From contig CAWBQO010000003.1 of the NCBI GenBank assembly GCA_963790965.1, positions 310,001 through 374,000 of the forward strand: a stretch of 64,000 nt of DNA, in the 5' to 3' direction. A program made the translations under genes and the position numbers. Shown here piece after piece: positions 7,517-15,505 of the stretch; within the stretch, counting starts at the first letter, position 1, and every line of letters starts with the position of its first letter. Source of the stretch: CAWBQO01 sp963790965. Lineage in GTDB: Bacteria; Bacteroidota; Rhodothermia; Rhodothermales; DASSAV01. The notes below the pieces were generated by a model. The model saw only the letters and a list, made by a program, of their open reading frames with translations, was not told where the DNA came from and ran no database searches.

Positions 7517-8209
7517 ATGTCCCTACAAGACAAGAAAGTTCTCATTATCGGCGGCACTTCCGGTATCGGGCGGGCGACTGCGGAGGCGGCGTCGGCGGCG
7601 GGCGCGCACGTGGTGGTGGGCGGCCGCAGTGCTGAACGCGGTGATAAGGTCAAGCACGCGCTGCCGGAAGCGGAATACTGCGAGATGGACGTGCGCGACC
7701 CGCGCGGACTTGATTACTGCCTCGAACAGATCGGCGCGTTTGATCATCTCGTCATAACGGCCGTGGAGCTGGAGCGCAGTCTCTTTTTGGAAACAGACAT
7801 GGAGGCGGCGCGGCGGGTATTCGAAACCAAGTTCTGGGGCACCTATGCCGCCGTTCAGACCGCCGCGCGCAGCATTCGCAAAGGCGGTTCGATCACGCTC
7901 TTTTCCGGTCTCTCCGCGGCGAAGCCCGTTCGGGGACTCTCCATCATCGCGGCGGCGAATGGGGCCGTGGAGGCGCTCATGCGGAGCCTGGCGGTGGAGC
8001 TATCGCCCATTCGCGTTAATGCTATTCGTCCCGGCACCGTGGACACGACGCACATGGACAGCAGCCGCCGGGAAAAGATCGCCTCCGTGCTCCCCGCCAG
8101 CCGAGTCGGGGAGGCCACGGACGTGGCCGAGGCCGTGCTGTTCGTGATCCAGAACCCGTACATGACGGGCAGCATCATCACCGTAGACGGCGGCGGTATG
8201 CTTGTCTGA
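7517..8209 (+). CDS. SDR-family protein lacking the catalytic Tyr and Lys
   Basis: 230-residue classical-length short-chain dehydrogenase/reductase. Seen: the NAD(P)-binding GGTSGIG (12-18), the helix following it, RVNAIRPGTVDTTHM and the C-terminal ITVDGGGML. Where the catalytic YxxxK should be, the protein reads LSIIAAANGAVEAL, so Tyr becomes Ile144 and Lys becomes Asn148; Ser130 is kept. The cofactor pocket therefore looks intact while ordinary oxidoreductase chemistry is doubtful. SDR homologues with an ANGAxEA segment exist, so it is probably a clade trait rather than decay. The ATG follows GGGAGCG. It is divergent from the RuBisCO-like operon. Confidence 0.85.
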   Translation: MSLQDKKVLIIGGTSGIGRATAEAASAAGAHVVVGGRSAERGDKVKHALPEAEYCEMDVRDPRGLDYCLEQIGAFDHLVITAVELERSLFLETDMEAARRVFETKFWGTYAAVQTAARSIRKGGSITLFSGLSAAKPVRGLSIIAAANGAVEALMRSLAVELSPIRVNAIRPGTVDTTHMDSSRREKIASVLPASRVGEATDVAEAVLFVIQNPYMTGSIITVDGGGMLV

Positions 8210-8350
8210 GATGCTGTCTTCGTAGAAACAGGAGCGTGGCTGTTATGTTACGTCCTTCCGTTTCCGCAAATGGGCCTGCAGAAAACCTGAGTGCCCGTTC
8301 AGGTGTCTTATGCTACTCCGTACATCTTAAGAATGCATTTGCTGAGCAAC

Positions 8351-8743
8351 ATGACCTATTCCAATGATACCTTCAGCTGGACCAACGTGCATGATCTGGC
8401 CCTTATCTACCTTGCGCTCACGCATGGGGCGGATGCGGAGCTGGACCCATCGGAGGTGACGGTCATGTCGCAGAAGCTCGGGGACTGGGTGCCGCCGTCC
8501 AGCAAGAACAAGATTTCTGACATTCTCAATCAGGTCATGTTGGTCTATCTCGGCGAGTCGCGGACGCAGATGCTCGACACCTCGGTGGCTTCGCTGCGGG
8601 AAGCGATGCCGAAAGGGCAGCGCATTGCCATCCTGAACGACCTCGCGGACATGGCGTCGGCAGACGGCACCATCGTGCCCGGCGAAGTCGGGTTCATCCA
8701 GCGGCTTGCCGCTCAGTGGGAGGTGGACCGGGAGATGAACTGA
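8351..8743 (+). CDS. TerB-like protein
   Basis: About 130 residues from the ATG at 8351; upstream in-frame starts at 8333 and 8291 are possible. All-helical, acidic, with two metal-chelating-type repeats typical of the TerB/DjlA N-terminal fold: LALTHGADAELDPSEVTVM and DLADMASADGTIVPGEVGFI. Family members occur in tellurite and stress systems and as stand-alone proteins of unknown role. No ter genes are nearby, so a tellurite function is not supported. It converges on ppgK with a 10-bp gap. Confidence 0.72.
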   Translation: MTYSNDTFSWTNVHDLALIYLALTHGADAELDPSEVTVMSQKLGDWVPPSSKNKISDILNQVMLVYLGESRTQMLDTSVASLREAMPKGQRIAILNDLADMASADGTIVPGEVGFIQRLAAQWEVDREMN

Positions 8744-8753
8744 CGACGTCCCG

Positions 8754-9548
8754 TCAAGCCGCGTCTACGTCCGGGCCTTTCGTTATCGGCCGGGCGCTGT
8801 AGGCGGCACCGATGATTCCCGCAAGGTTTTCCAGTTCGGCCGGGACCAACTCGGCCTGCGACACGAGGCTGTCGGAGAACTTTGCCCACCGTTTGGGTTT
8901 GCTGACGCCGCCACCGATGATGATGAGGTCGGGACTCATCAGGAACTCCACGCGGTCGAGGTACTTCTGAACGCGCTGCGCCCAGCGTTTCCAGCCAAGT
9001 TTCTCTTCCTCGCGGATGCGGTCGGATGCGAAATGCTCGCCGACCATCCCGTTCACGACGATGTGGCCGAACTCTGTATTCGGGATGAGCACGTCATTCA
9101 CAAAAAGTGCCGACCCGATGCCGGTTCCGAAGGTCAGCAGGAGCACGACATCCTCCCGGTTGCGTCCGGCACCAAAGGCCATCTCCGCCACGCCGGCGGC
9201 GTCTGCGTCGTTCAAAACGCGCGCGGTGAGGCCGGTTTTATCCGCAAGCAGTTTCTCAACATCGGTGCCGATCCAGGAGCGGTCAATGTTCGACGCCGTG
9301 AGCGCTACGCCGCGCCGAATGCGTGCGGGAAAGGCGCAGCCGAAAGCGCCCTTCCACTCGAAGTGCTTCACCATTTCCGCCACCGTCGCTGCCACGGACG
9401 TGGGTGTCGCGGGCTTCGGTGTGGCAATGCGGTGCCGTTCGGAGGTTAGCTTACCTTCTTTGATGTTGACAAGGGCACCTTTAATACCTGAGCCGCCAAT
9501 GTCAATGCCAAGGATCTCCACGGGTTGACCTGCTTGAATAGGAAACAT
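8754..9548 (-). CDS. ppgK: Polyphosphate--glucose phosphotransferase (ROK family)
   Basis: Phosphorylates glucose with polyphosphate (and usually ATP) to glucose-6-phosphate. 264 residues from the ATG at 9548. Seen: GIDIGGSGIKGALV (phosphate-1 motif), VLNDADAAGVAEMAFGAG (catalytic Asp in the ND pair), LLTFGTGIGSALF, and NTEFGH, where many ROK kinases have an EiGH. The short length and this pattern match PpgK rather than general ROK glucokinases or repressors (no HTH). Polyphosphate kinase ppk1 lies 2.3 kb away, which fits a polyphosphate-driven hexokinase. Confidence 0.88.
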   Translation of the reverse strand: MFPIQAGQPVEILGIDIGGSGIKGALVNIKEGKLTSERHRIATPKPATPTSVAATVAEMVKHFEWKGAFGCAFPARIRRGVALTASNIDRSWIGTDVEKLLADKTGLTARVLNDADAAGVAEMAFGAGRNREDVVLLLTFGTGIGSALFVNDVLIPNTEFGHIVVNGMVGEHFASDRIREEEKLGWKRWAQRVQKYLDRVEFLMSPDLIIIGGGVSKPKRWAKFSDSLVSQAELVPAELENLAGIIGAAYSARPITKGPDVDAA

Positions 9549-9753
9549 GAACACCGGGCGGGCAGCGGGCCGTCGGTCCCGGAAAAGAGCAGTTTACATC
9601 GCACCCCTGCTTATCGGCAACACTTTTTTGTAAAGGCGGCGCAAAGTCCTTCTTTTCTGCGGCGCGCAACGGCGCGATCGCGCGTACATGATCTTATGCG
9701 AGGTGCCGCCCGAGTCGTATCTTGTGGTCCACTTCAGAAATCCCCCATCTCCC

Positions 9754-9861
9754 ATGCGCAAGATCTTCCTCCTGATTCTCGTCTTTATGCCCCTCGTGCT
9801 GCAGTCTTGCCGGTGCGCCGATCCTCCGCCCGTCGGACCGGTGGAAGAGCGCGCCCGGTAG
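9754..9861 (+). CDS. Very small predicted lipoprotein (35 aa)
   Basis: An ATG at 9754 opens a 35-residue frame with a basic N-terminus, a hydrophobic stretch IFLLILVFMPLVLQSC and a lipobox-like LQSC, followed by a short Pro-rich, charged tail. After processing the peptide would be about 17 residues. It sits 15 bp upstream of dnaG. The signal-peptide/lipobox pattern is the only evidence and no homologue is recalled, so this is a tentative gene. The rest of 9549-9753 shows no gene. Confidence 0.45.
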   Translation: MRKIFLLILVFMPLVLQSCRCADPPPVGPVEERAR

Positions 9862-9876
9862 CGAAGCGTAGTCTGC

Positions 9877-11799
9877 ATGATCATACCCGACGAAAAAGTT
9901 GAGGAGGTACGCCAGGCTTCGGACATTGCCGAAGTGGTGGGGGACTACGTGCGTCTAAAGGGACGAGGGAGCAATCTCTTCGGACTCTGTCCTTTTCATA
10001 ACGAGAAGTCGCCCTCTTTCAGCGTGAACCCCTCGATGGGGATCTTCAAGTGCTTCGGCTGCGGGGCCGGAGGGGACGTGTTCCACTTCATTACCCTAAT
10101 CGAGCATGTCGGATTCACCGAATCCGTCCGTATGCTTGCTGCTCGTGCCGGAATCACGTTGCCGTCGGGTGAGCATGCAGACGAAGAGGAGGGAGGCGGC
10201 TCGGAGCCGGTCTATGCCGCCTTGCGGGTAGCGGGGCGCTTCTTCTACAACTCGTTAACGAAGTCTGAGGCGGGGCAGGCGGGTCTTGCCTACTTCAAAA
10301 AGCGCGGGTTCTCGGACGAAACGATGCGGAAGTACGGCCTTGGGTTCGCGCCCGACTCGTGGGATGCCCTTCTCGAACACGCAACGGAAGCGCATGTCGC
10401 TGTGGAGGTGCTCGAACGGGCGGGCCTTGTCATTCCGCGCAAAGACCAGAGCGGCTTCTATGACCGCTACCGAGGCCGGGCCATTTTTCCCATCTTTTCC
10501 GCTATCGGAAAGGTCATCGGCTTTGGTGGAAGGGTGATCGCGTCCGGCGATGACGGGCCGAAGTATATCAATTCCCCTGAGACGGAAGTGTACTCGAAGA
10601 GTAAGGTACTCTACGGCCTCTTTCAGGGGAAGCAGGCGATCAGGAAGGCGCAAGAAGTACTTCTCGTCGAGGGCTACACGGACGTTATCTCCCTGCATCA
10701 GGCGGGCGTGCTCAACGCAGTTGCCGCCTGCGGAACGTCGCTCACTGAAAGCCACGTCCGGCTGATCTCTCGCTATGCCAAGCGGATTATCTTTATCAAC
10801 GACGCCGATGCGGCGGGCGACCATGCGACCGTACGGGGCATCTCACTCGCGCTCGTCGGCGGGCTGACGCCGTATGTCGTGGAACTGCCGGACCAGGAGG
10901 ATCCCGACTCGTTCGTGCAGCGGCACGGGCGCGAGAAGCTGGAGGAGTTCATCGAGCGCTACCGCTGGAGCTTCGTTCAGTTCATGCTCATCCGCGCCCG
11001 GCAGGACGGGCGGCTTCTGCGCCCGGAGGATGAGGCTGAAGCTCTTCAGGAAGTGCTCGGGTTGATCGCGAGTATCGAGGATCCGCTGACGCGCGACGCG
11101 TACGTTCATGAGATGAGCGACCTGCTCGATAAGCCGGATGGGCTGCTCTATTCGGCGCTCGAAAAGGTGTTGAAGCAGCGGGAACGGCAGTCCGACCGCC
11201 GCGCCTATCGCGAACGGCCGCAAGCTGCGCTCTCCGAGCGGGAACGAGATGATGCCCCTGCTCCGACGCGCAGGGTCGAACCGCTTGCCGAGCGTCGGGA
11301 GGCTTTGCCCGAGGAACGGCTGCTCGTGCGCGTCATGGCCGAGCGCGGATTGCCGCTCGTCGAGTTCGTGCTGGGAAACATGGGTCTTGACGAGTTCACG
11401 CCGGGACCGGTGCGGCAAACGATGGATGCTTTCATCGGCATGTACCAGGAGGGCAGGGTCGATAGGGCCAAACTGCTCGATGGATCGGCGGGGGAGGAGG
11501 TGCAGCAGTTCGTTGCAGAAGTGCTCATGGACGAGTTCGAGCCGTCAGAGAACTGGGAGAAGAGGGGCGGCATCACGGTACCGAAGTACAACGAAGATCC
11601 CTTCGACGCGGTCGCGGGCGCGATGACGCTGCTGAAGCTCGACCGCGTTGAGGAAGCCATTCAGGAGACGCGGGAGCAGCTTTTTGCCGCCGGCAATGAC
11701 GCCGACTTGCAGGCTGAAGCGCAGCGTGAGTTGATGCACCTTTACGAATTGCGTCACAGCGTTGAAAGGCGCGAGTTCCTCCAGTGGAATCAGCAGTAA
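9877..11799 (+). CDS. dnaG: DNA primase
   Basis: Makes RNA primers for replication with the replicative helicase. 640 residues, full length. Domains: CHC2 zinc finger with C38-H41-C59-C62 (LCPFHNEKSPSF ... FKCFGCGAGGD), the catalytic core with RGRAIFPIF and YINSPETEVYSKS, the Toprim segment with LLVEGYTDVISLHQ and the acidic NDADAAGD, and a C-terminal helicase-binding region after about residue 440. The ATG at 9877 gives the normal primase N-terminus. ppk1 follows 37 bp downstream on the same strand. Confidence 0.97.
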   Translation: MIIPDEKVEEVRQASDIAEVVGDYVRLKGRGSNLFGLCPFHNEKSPSFSVNPSMGIFKCFGCGAGGDVFHFITLIEHVGFTESVRMLAARAGITLPSGEHADEEEGGGSEPVYAALRVAGRFFYNSLTKSEAGQAGLAYFKKRGFSDETMRKYGLGFAPDSWDALLEHATEAHVAVEVLERAGLVIPRKDQSGFYDRYRGRAIFPIFSAIGKVIGFGGRVIASGDDGPKYINSPETEVYSKSKVLYGLFQGKQAIRKAQEVLLVEGYTDVISLHQAGVLNAVAACGTSLTESHVRLISRYAKRIIFINDADAAGDHATVRGISLALVGGLTPYVVELPDQEDPDSFVQRHGREKLEEFIERYRWSFVQFMLIRARQDGRLLRPEDEAEALQEVLGLIASIEDPLTRDAYVHEMSDLLDKPDGLLYSALEKVLKQRERQSDRRAYRERPQAALSERERDDAPAPTRRVEPLAERREALPEERLLVRVMAERGLPLVEFVLGNMGLDEFTPGPVRQTMDAFIGMYQEGRVDRAKLLDGSAGEEVQQFVAEVLMDEFEPSENWEKRGGITVPKYNEDPFDAVAGAMTLLKLDRVEEAIQETREQLFAAGNDADLQAEAQRELMHLYELRHSVERREFLQWNQQ

Positions 11800-11836
11800 C
11801 GACGAGAAGAGGCCTACACCCATAAAGGAGAGACCT

Positions 11837-14056
11837 ATGGAAGTTGAGAACGGAAAGGAGAAACAGAATATCGCGGCTCAGGAAGCAGACGGGCCGGGGG
11901 AGCGCGAGTTGCTCTTCGCAGTTCCCACCGCTACGGCTCCCCGGCCGGTCCCGCGCTCGGCAGGTCTCGATCACCCCACGCTGTTCTTTAACCGCGAGCT
12001 GAGCTGGCTGGATTTCAATTGGCGCGTGCTGTATCAGGCACTCGACGAGCGTGTTCCACTGCTCGAGCGCGTGCGCTACCTGGCCATCGCAGCGAACAAC
12101 CTCGACGAGTTCTATCGCAAGAGAGTGGGCGGCCTGAAGCGGCAGCATCTTGCCGGCGTCCGAAGCCTCTCGCCGGACGGCCGGACGGCCGAAGCGCAGC
12201 TCGACCTTGTGCGCGGAGCTGCGATCGACATGCAGCGGACGATCTGCGAGACGTGGGAGCAGACGCTTCAACCCTCGTTGAAAGAAGAGGCCGGGATCGA
12301 AATCTGCTCCTACGCCGATCTCTCTCCGCAGGAGGAGCGGGAGATGGCAGCGTACTTCCGCACGAACGTTTTCCCCATCCTGACGCCGCTGGCCGTCGAT
12401 CCGGGTCATCCGTTTCCTTTTATATCTAACCTCAGCCTTTCCATCGCGATTGTGCTGCGCCACCCTAAGCGCGGTACGGAGCACTTCGCCCGCGTGAAGG
12501 TGCCGACGAGCCGCGGCCGGTGGGTTCGCCTGCCCGATTCGAACCGCTACGTGGCACTCGAGCAGATCATCATCCACAATCTGCCGGAGCTTTTCCGGGG
12601 AATGGAGATCGTTTGCGCGCACGTCTTTCGAATCACGCGCAACGCGGACATCCGCCGAAACGAAGAGGAGGCGGACGACCTGATCGAACTGATCTCGGAG
12701 GAGCTTCGTGAGCGGCGATTTGCGCCGGTGGTACGGCTCGAAGTGGAAGCCAACATGCCGCCGCACGTCCGCAGACTGCTCATGCGGGAGCTTTCCCTCG
12801 AAGAGGTCGACCTGTCTGAAGCGGGTAGCCTGATTGACTACTCTCATGTGGTTCAGTTTGCGAACCTGCCGATGCCGGAGCACCGTTTCGCGCCGTGGGA
12901 GCCGGTCGTTCCGGCGAGTTTGTTGCATGAAGGCGAGTCAAAAGACCGCCCGGACATCTTCTCAGTCATTCGCAGCCGCGACCTCCTCGTGCATCACCCG
13001 TACGAGTCTTTCCGCGCAAGCGTCCAGCGGTTCATCGAAGAGGCAGCGGATGACGAGCATGTCATTGGGATCAAGCAGACCCTCTATCGCACATCGGACG
13101 AGTCGCCGATCATGGCGGGTTTGATCCGCGCTGCGGAGGCCGGAAAGCAGGTGGCCGTCCTGGTGGAGGTGAAGGCGCGCTTTGATGAAGAAAACAACAT
13201 CGAATGGGGGCAGATGCTCGAGAAGTCGGGCGTCCACGTCACTTATGGGCTGGTGGGGCTAAAAACGCACGCGAAGGTGACGCTCGTCATTCGAGAAGAA
13301 GAGGAAGGTCCGCGCGCATATTGTCATCTCGGAACGGGCAATTACAACCCGTCGACTGCGCGTTTGTACACGGACCTGGGCCTTTTCACCTGCGCCCCGG
13401 ACGTGGGGTATGATGTTATCAACCTCTTTCATTATCTCACCGGCTATGCGCCTGAGCAGCACTACCAGCGCGTGCTGACGGCGCCGAGAGATATGCGGGA
13501 TGCCTTTATTCGGCTCATCCAACAAGAGATCGCGCATCAGAAGCATCAGGGGAACGGGCGCATTATCTGCAAGATGAATGCCCTCGACGACATCGAGCTG
13601 ATCCAGGAGCTTTACCGCGCCTCACTGGAGGGCGTTCAGATCGACCTCATTGTGCGGGGTCACTGCCGGCTGCGTCCGGGGCTGCCGCACTTCAGCGAGA
13701 ACATACGGGTCATCAGCATCATTGGGCGCTTTCTTGAACATAGCCGCATTTATTATTTCAATAACAACGGGCATCCGCTGGTTTACACCGGAAGCGCGGA
13801 TTGGCAGCGCCGAAACCTCGACGACCGCGTTGAAACGATCGTGCAGGTTGATGATCCGCACCTGCAAGCAAGGGCCATTCGGCTCTTGCATCTTGCTCTG
13901 GAGGACCGCCGCAGCTCATGGGAACTGATGCCTGACGGGCGCTACGCGCAGCGACGCCCGCGCTCGGAGGAAGAGGAGGAAGGCTATCAGGAGCGGCTCA
14001 TGCGCCGGGTACAAGAAAATATGCTTGAAGTAGACGCGCCCTGGGACATCGAGTAG
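11837..14056 (+). CDS. ppk1: Polyphosphate kinase 1
   Basis: Polymerises the gamma-phosphate of ATP into polyphosphate, and the reverse. 739 residues from the ATG at 11837, preceded by a strong AAAGGAGAG ribosome binding site; the longer upstream frame overlaps dnaG and is rejected. Seen: the N-domain FFNRELSWLDFNWRVLYQA, the head domain, VHHPYESF, the phosphohistidine region GLKTHAKVTLVIR, and GTGNYNPSTARLYTDLGL with the C-terminal phospholipase-D-like fold. The N-terminal ~40 residues are a low-complexity extension. It goes functionally with ppgK nearby. Confidence 0.97.
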   Translation: MEVENGKEKQNIAAQEADGPGERELLFAVPTATAPRPVPRSAGLDHPTLFFNRELSWLDFNWRVLYQALDERVPLLERVRYLAIAANNLDEFYRKRVGGLKRQHLAGVRSLSPDGRTAEAQLDLVRGAAIDMQRTICETWEQTLQPSLKEEAGIEICSYADLSPQEEREMAAYFRTNVFPILTPLAVDPGHPFPFISNLSLSIAIVLRHPKRGTEHFARVKVPTSRGRWVRLPDSNRYVALEQIIIHNLPELFRGMEIVCAHVFRITRNADIRRNEEEADDLIELISEELRERRFAPVVRLEVEANMPPHVRRLLMRELSLEEVDLSEAGSLIDYSHVVQFANLPMPEHRFAPWEPVVPASLLHEGESKDRPDIFSVIRSRDLLVHHPYESFRASVQRFIEEAADDEHVIGIKQTLYRTSDESPIMAGLIRAAEAGKQVAVLVEVKARFDEENNIEWGQMLEKSGVHVTYGLVGLKTHAKVTLVIREEEEGPRAYCHLGTGNYNPSTARLYTDLGLFTCAPDVGYDVINLFHYLTGYAPEQHYQRVLTAPRDMRDAFIRLIQQEIAHQKHQGNGRIICKMNALDDIELIQELYRASLEGVQIDLIVRGHCRLRPGLPHFSENIRVISIIGRFLEHSRIYYFNNNGHPLVYTGSADWQRRNLDDRVETIVQVDDPHLQARAIRLLHLALEDRRSSWELMPDGRYAQRRPRSEEEEEGYQERLMRRVQENMLEVDAPWDIE

Positions 14057-14159
14057 TCACGTAGCTTGCCTTCGGAAGCTGTCGGTGCCATTCGTATACG
14101 CCCAAGCAATAGAATCGTGTTCACCTTGCTTCAACGGCCTCTTGGTAGCCGGGAAGGGT

Positions 14160-14268
14160 GCGTTCAGGATGACAGCCGGGTGTTTCGGAGTGTGGAGGAG
14201 AGAGAGGAGCTTTAGACAAGCAGCACCTCCCCGCGTGTCATGCTGCGCGCAGCGAAGCATCTCAGGCT
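14160..14268. repeat. 109-bp repeat unit, copy 1
   Basis: First of three ~109-bp copies running from GTTCAGGATGAC to CATCTCAGGCT, with the shared core GTGTTTCGGAGTGTGGAGG. The ends resemble the widely dispersed bacterial repeat that reads CATCCTGAGC-GAAGGATC on the other strand. No coding potential is convincing in this gene-free stretch (14057-15063). Confidence 0.85.
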
Positions 14269-14304
14269 ACGGCGAGCACAGATCCTTAGTACGCTCAGGA
14301 GGAC

Positions 14305-14446
14305 GAGGAGGCGAAGAATGCGTTCGTTGGGAGCGGCGCGGGAGCCGGCGGTTTTTCTCTGCTCGGGTTAGGAGGTCCCTCCGCGCGGCGGCGGATGAAG
14401 TGGTCTCTCGATGGGGGCCGGTAGCGCCGCCTTGGTCGGGATGACA
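14305..14446. repeat. 142-bp dispersed repeat, copy 1 (partner at 43000)
   Basis: Runs from GAGGAGGCGAAGAATGCG to TTGGTCGGGATGACA and matches 43000-43141 over its whole length, with strongest agreement at both ends and some divergence in the middle (near 14393-14418). It lies between copies 1 and 2 of the 109-bp repeat. No gene is evident. Confidence 0.88.
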
Positions 14447-14563
14447 CGCTGGTAGACCTGAGGCGGCGGGAACGGGATGAGCACCTGAAAGGCCGCGCCC
14501 CTCCCGCGTGTAATGCGGGCCAGGCGAAGCATCGCAGCCCTTCGAGAAAACAGATCCTTCACT

Positions 14564-14672
14564 GCGTTCAGGATGACACCCGGGTGTTTCGGAGTGTGGA
14601 GGAGAGAGAGGAGATTTAGACAAGCAGCACCCTTGCCGCGTCTCATGCGGGCGCACCGTAGCATCTCAGGCT
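14564..14672. repeat. 109-bp repeat unit, copy 2
   Basis: Same unit as 14160-14268, with the same length and a near-identical core. It is preceded by CAGATCCTTCACTGC, which forms the usual half of the dispersed palindrome. Confidence 0.85.
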
Positions 14673-14696
14673 GCGAAAGAAAGCAGATCCTTCACT

Positions 14697-14804
14697 TCGT
14701 TCAGGATGACGTCCGGGTGTTTCGGAGTATGGAGGAGAGAGAGGAAAATTAGACCAGCAGCACCTCCCTGCGTGTCATGCCGGCGCAGCGAAGCATCTCA
14801 GGCT
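14697..14804. repeat. 109-bp repeat unit, copy 3
   Basis: Third copy, one base shorter, starting 24 bp after copy 2 with a CAGATCCTTCACT linker like the one before copy 2. The core reads GTGTTTCGGAGTATGGAGG. It ends at 14804 with CATCTCAGGCT. Confidence 0.85.
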
Positions 14805-14875
14805 TGCATTAAGAGGCTGTTGAAATGATGGAAGGCGCTGTGTGTATCTGACATTTTTGATCATTGCACCGAAGC

Positions 14876-14907
14876 AACCTCCCCCTGGAGGGGGATTCAA
14901 GGGGGTG
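14876..14907. repeat. C/G-tract palindromic element
   Basis: CCTCCCCCTGGAGGGGGA followed by TTCAAGGGGGTG. This is the form of a short imperfect palindrome found scattered in many bacterial genomes. It closes the repeat island; the AT-rich 14908-15000 that follows shows no feature. Confidence 0.6.
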
Positions 14908-15001
14908 TTAGGCGGCTTTCCTGCTTCATACAAAGCCATATAAATCTATGATGTATTCCATCAATTATAAATCAGCAGCCTCGTAGGTGTGGGTGGAAAG
15001 C

Positions 15002-15034
15002 AAAACGCCGACCTTCTCGGAAGAGGGTCGGCGT
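15002..15034 (-). terminator. Intrinsic terminator of the 15064 gene
   Basis: On the minus strand a GC-rich stem (CGCCGACC / GGTCGGCG around a CTTCCGAGAA-type loop) is followed by TTTTGCTTT. It sits 30 bp after the stop of the small membrane protein gene. Confidence 0.8.
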
Positions 15035-15063
15035 CAAGCTTGCAAGCAGTTGGAAGGATTTAC

Positions 15064-15342
15064 TTAGCTTCTGTTTTGCGTTAGATCTCTTGTCGAGATC
15101 GGCTGAAAGACGGGCTTTTCCTCGACCGTCTTTTTCGATGCAGGGAGAAGGCTCGAAACGAACGTAAAGACGCCCAGAGCGGCACCGATGCTAAAGAAGA
15201 CCACGGCAATACCGCTGGTCACTATGTCTTGCTGAATGAGCAGAATGCACGCGACGGCGAGAACAATGCCGATAAGCCGCATCGTCCAGCGCAAGCCGGC
15301 ATCCTGACTGTTCAACTCGGTAAGACTCTCCATCGGGTTCAT
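15064..15342 (-). CDS. Small two-helix membrane protein, unknown function
   Basis: 92 residues from the ATG at 15342, preceded by GAGGAAG; an earlier in-frame start at 15375 lacks such a site. Two hydrophobic segments are visible (LIGIVLAVACILLIQQ and IAVVFFSIGAALGVFTFVS) with a polar, charged C-terminal tail. I do not recognise a family. It has its own terminator and is probably a single-gene transcript. Confidence 0.65.
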   Translation of the reverse strand: MNPMESLTELNSQDAGLRWTMRLIGIVLAVACILLIQQDIVTSGIAVVFFSIGAALGVFTFVSSLLPASKKTVEEKPVFQPISTRDLTQNRS

Positions 15343-15505
15343 ATGCTTCCTCGGTTCATTTGATTCGCCCTGCAAAAGTAAGAACGGGCCATGGACGCCT
15401 CTGATCCATTCCCACTATTCGGCGGACAGCGGCGTTGCAAGTTGGAGAGTCCGTTACCAGAGGCTTACATCTCGGCCGGACGACCGGCCACGGCGGTAGA
15501 CGAAG

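Noticed and set aside
14057..14880. Open frames of 80-130 codons through repeat island A
   Set aside because: Their translations follow the repeat units and have Arg/Pro-rich shadow composition; no start signals.
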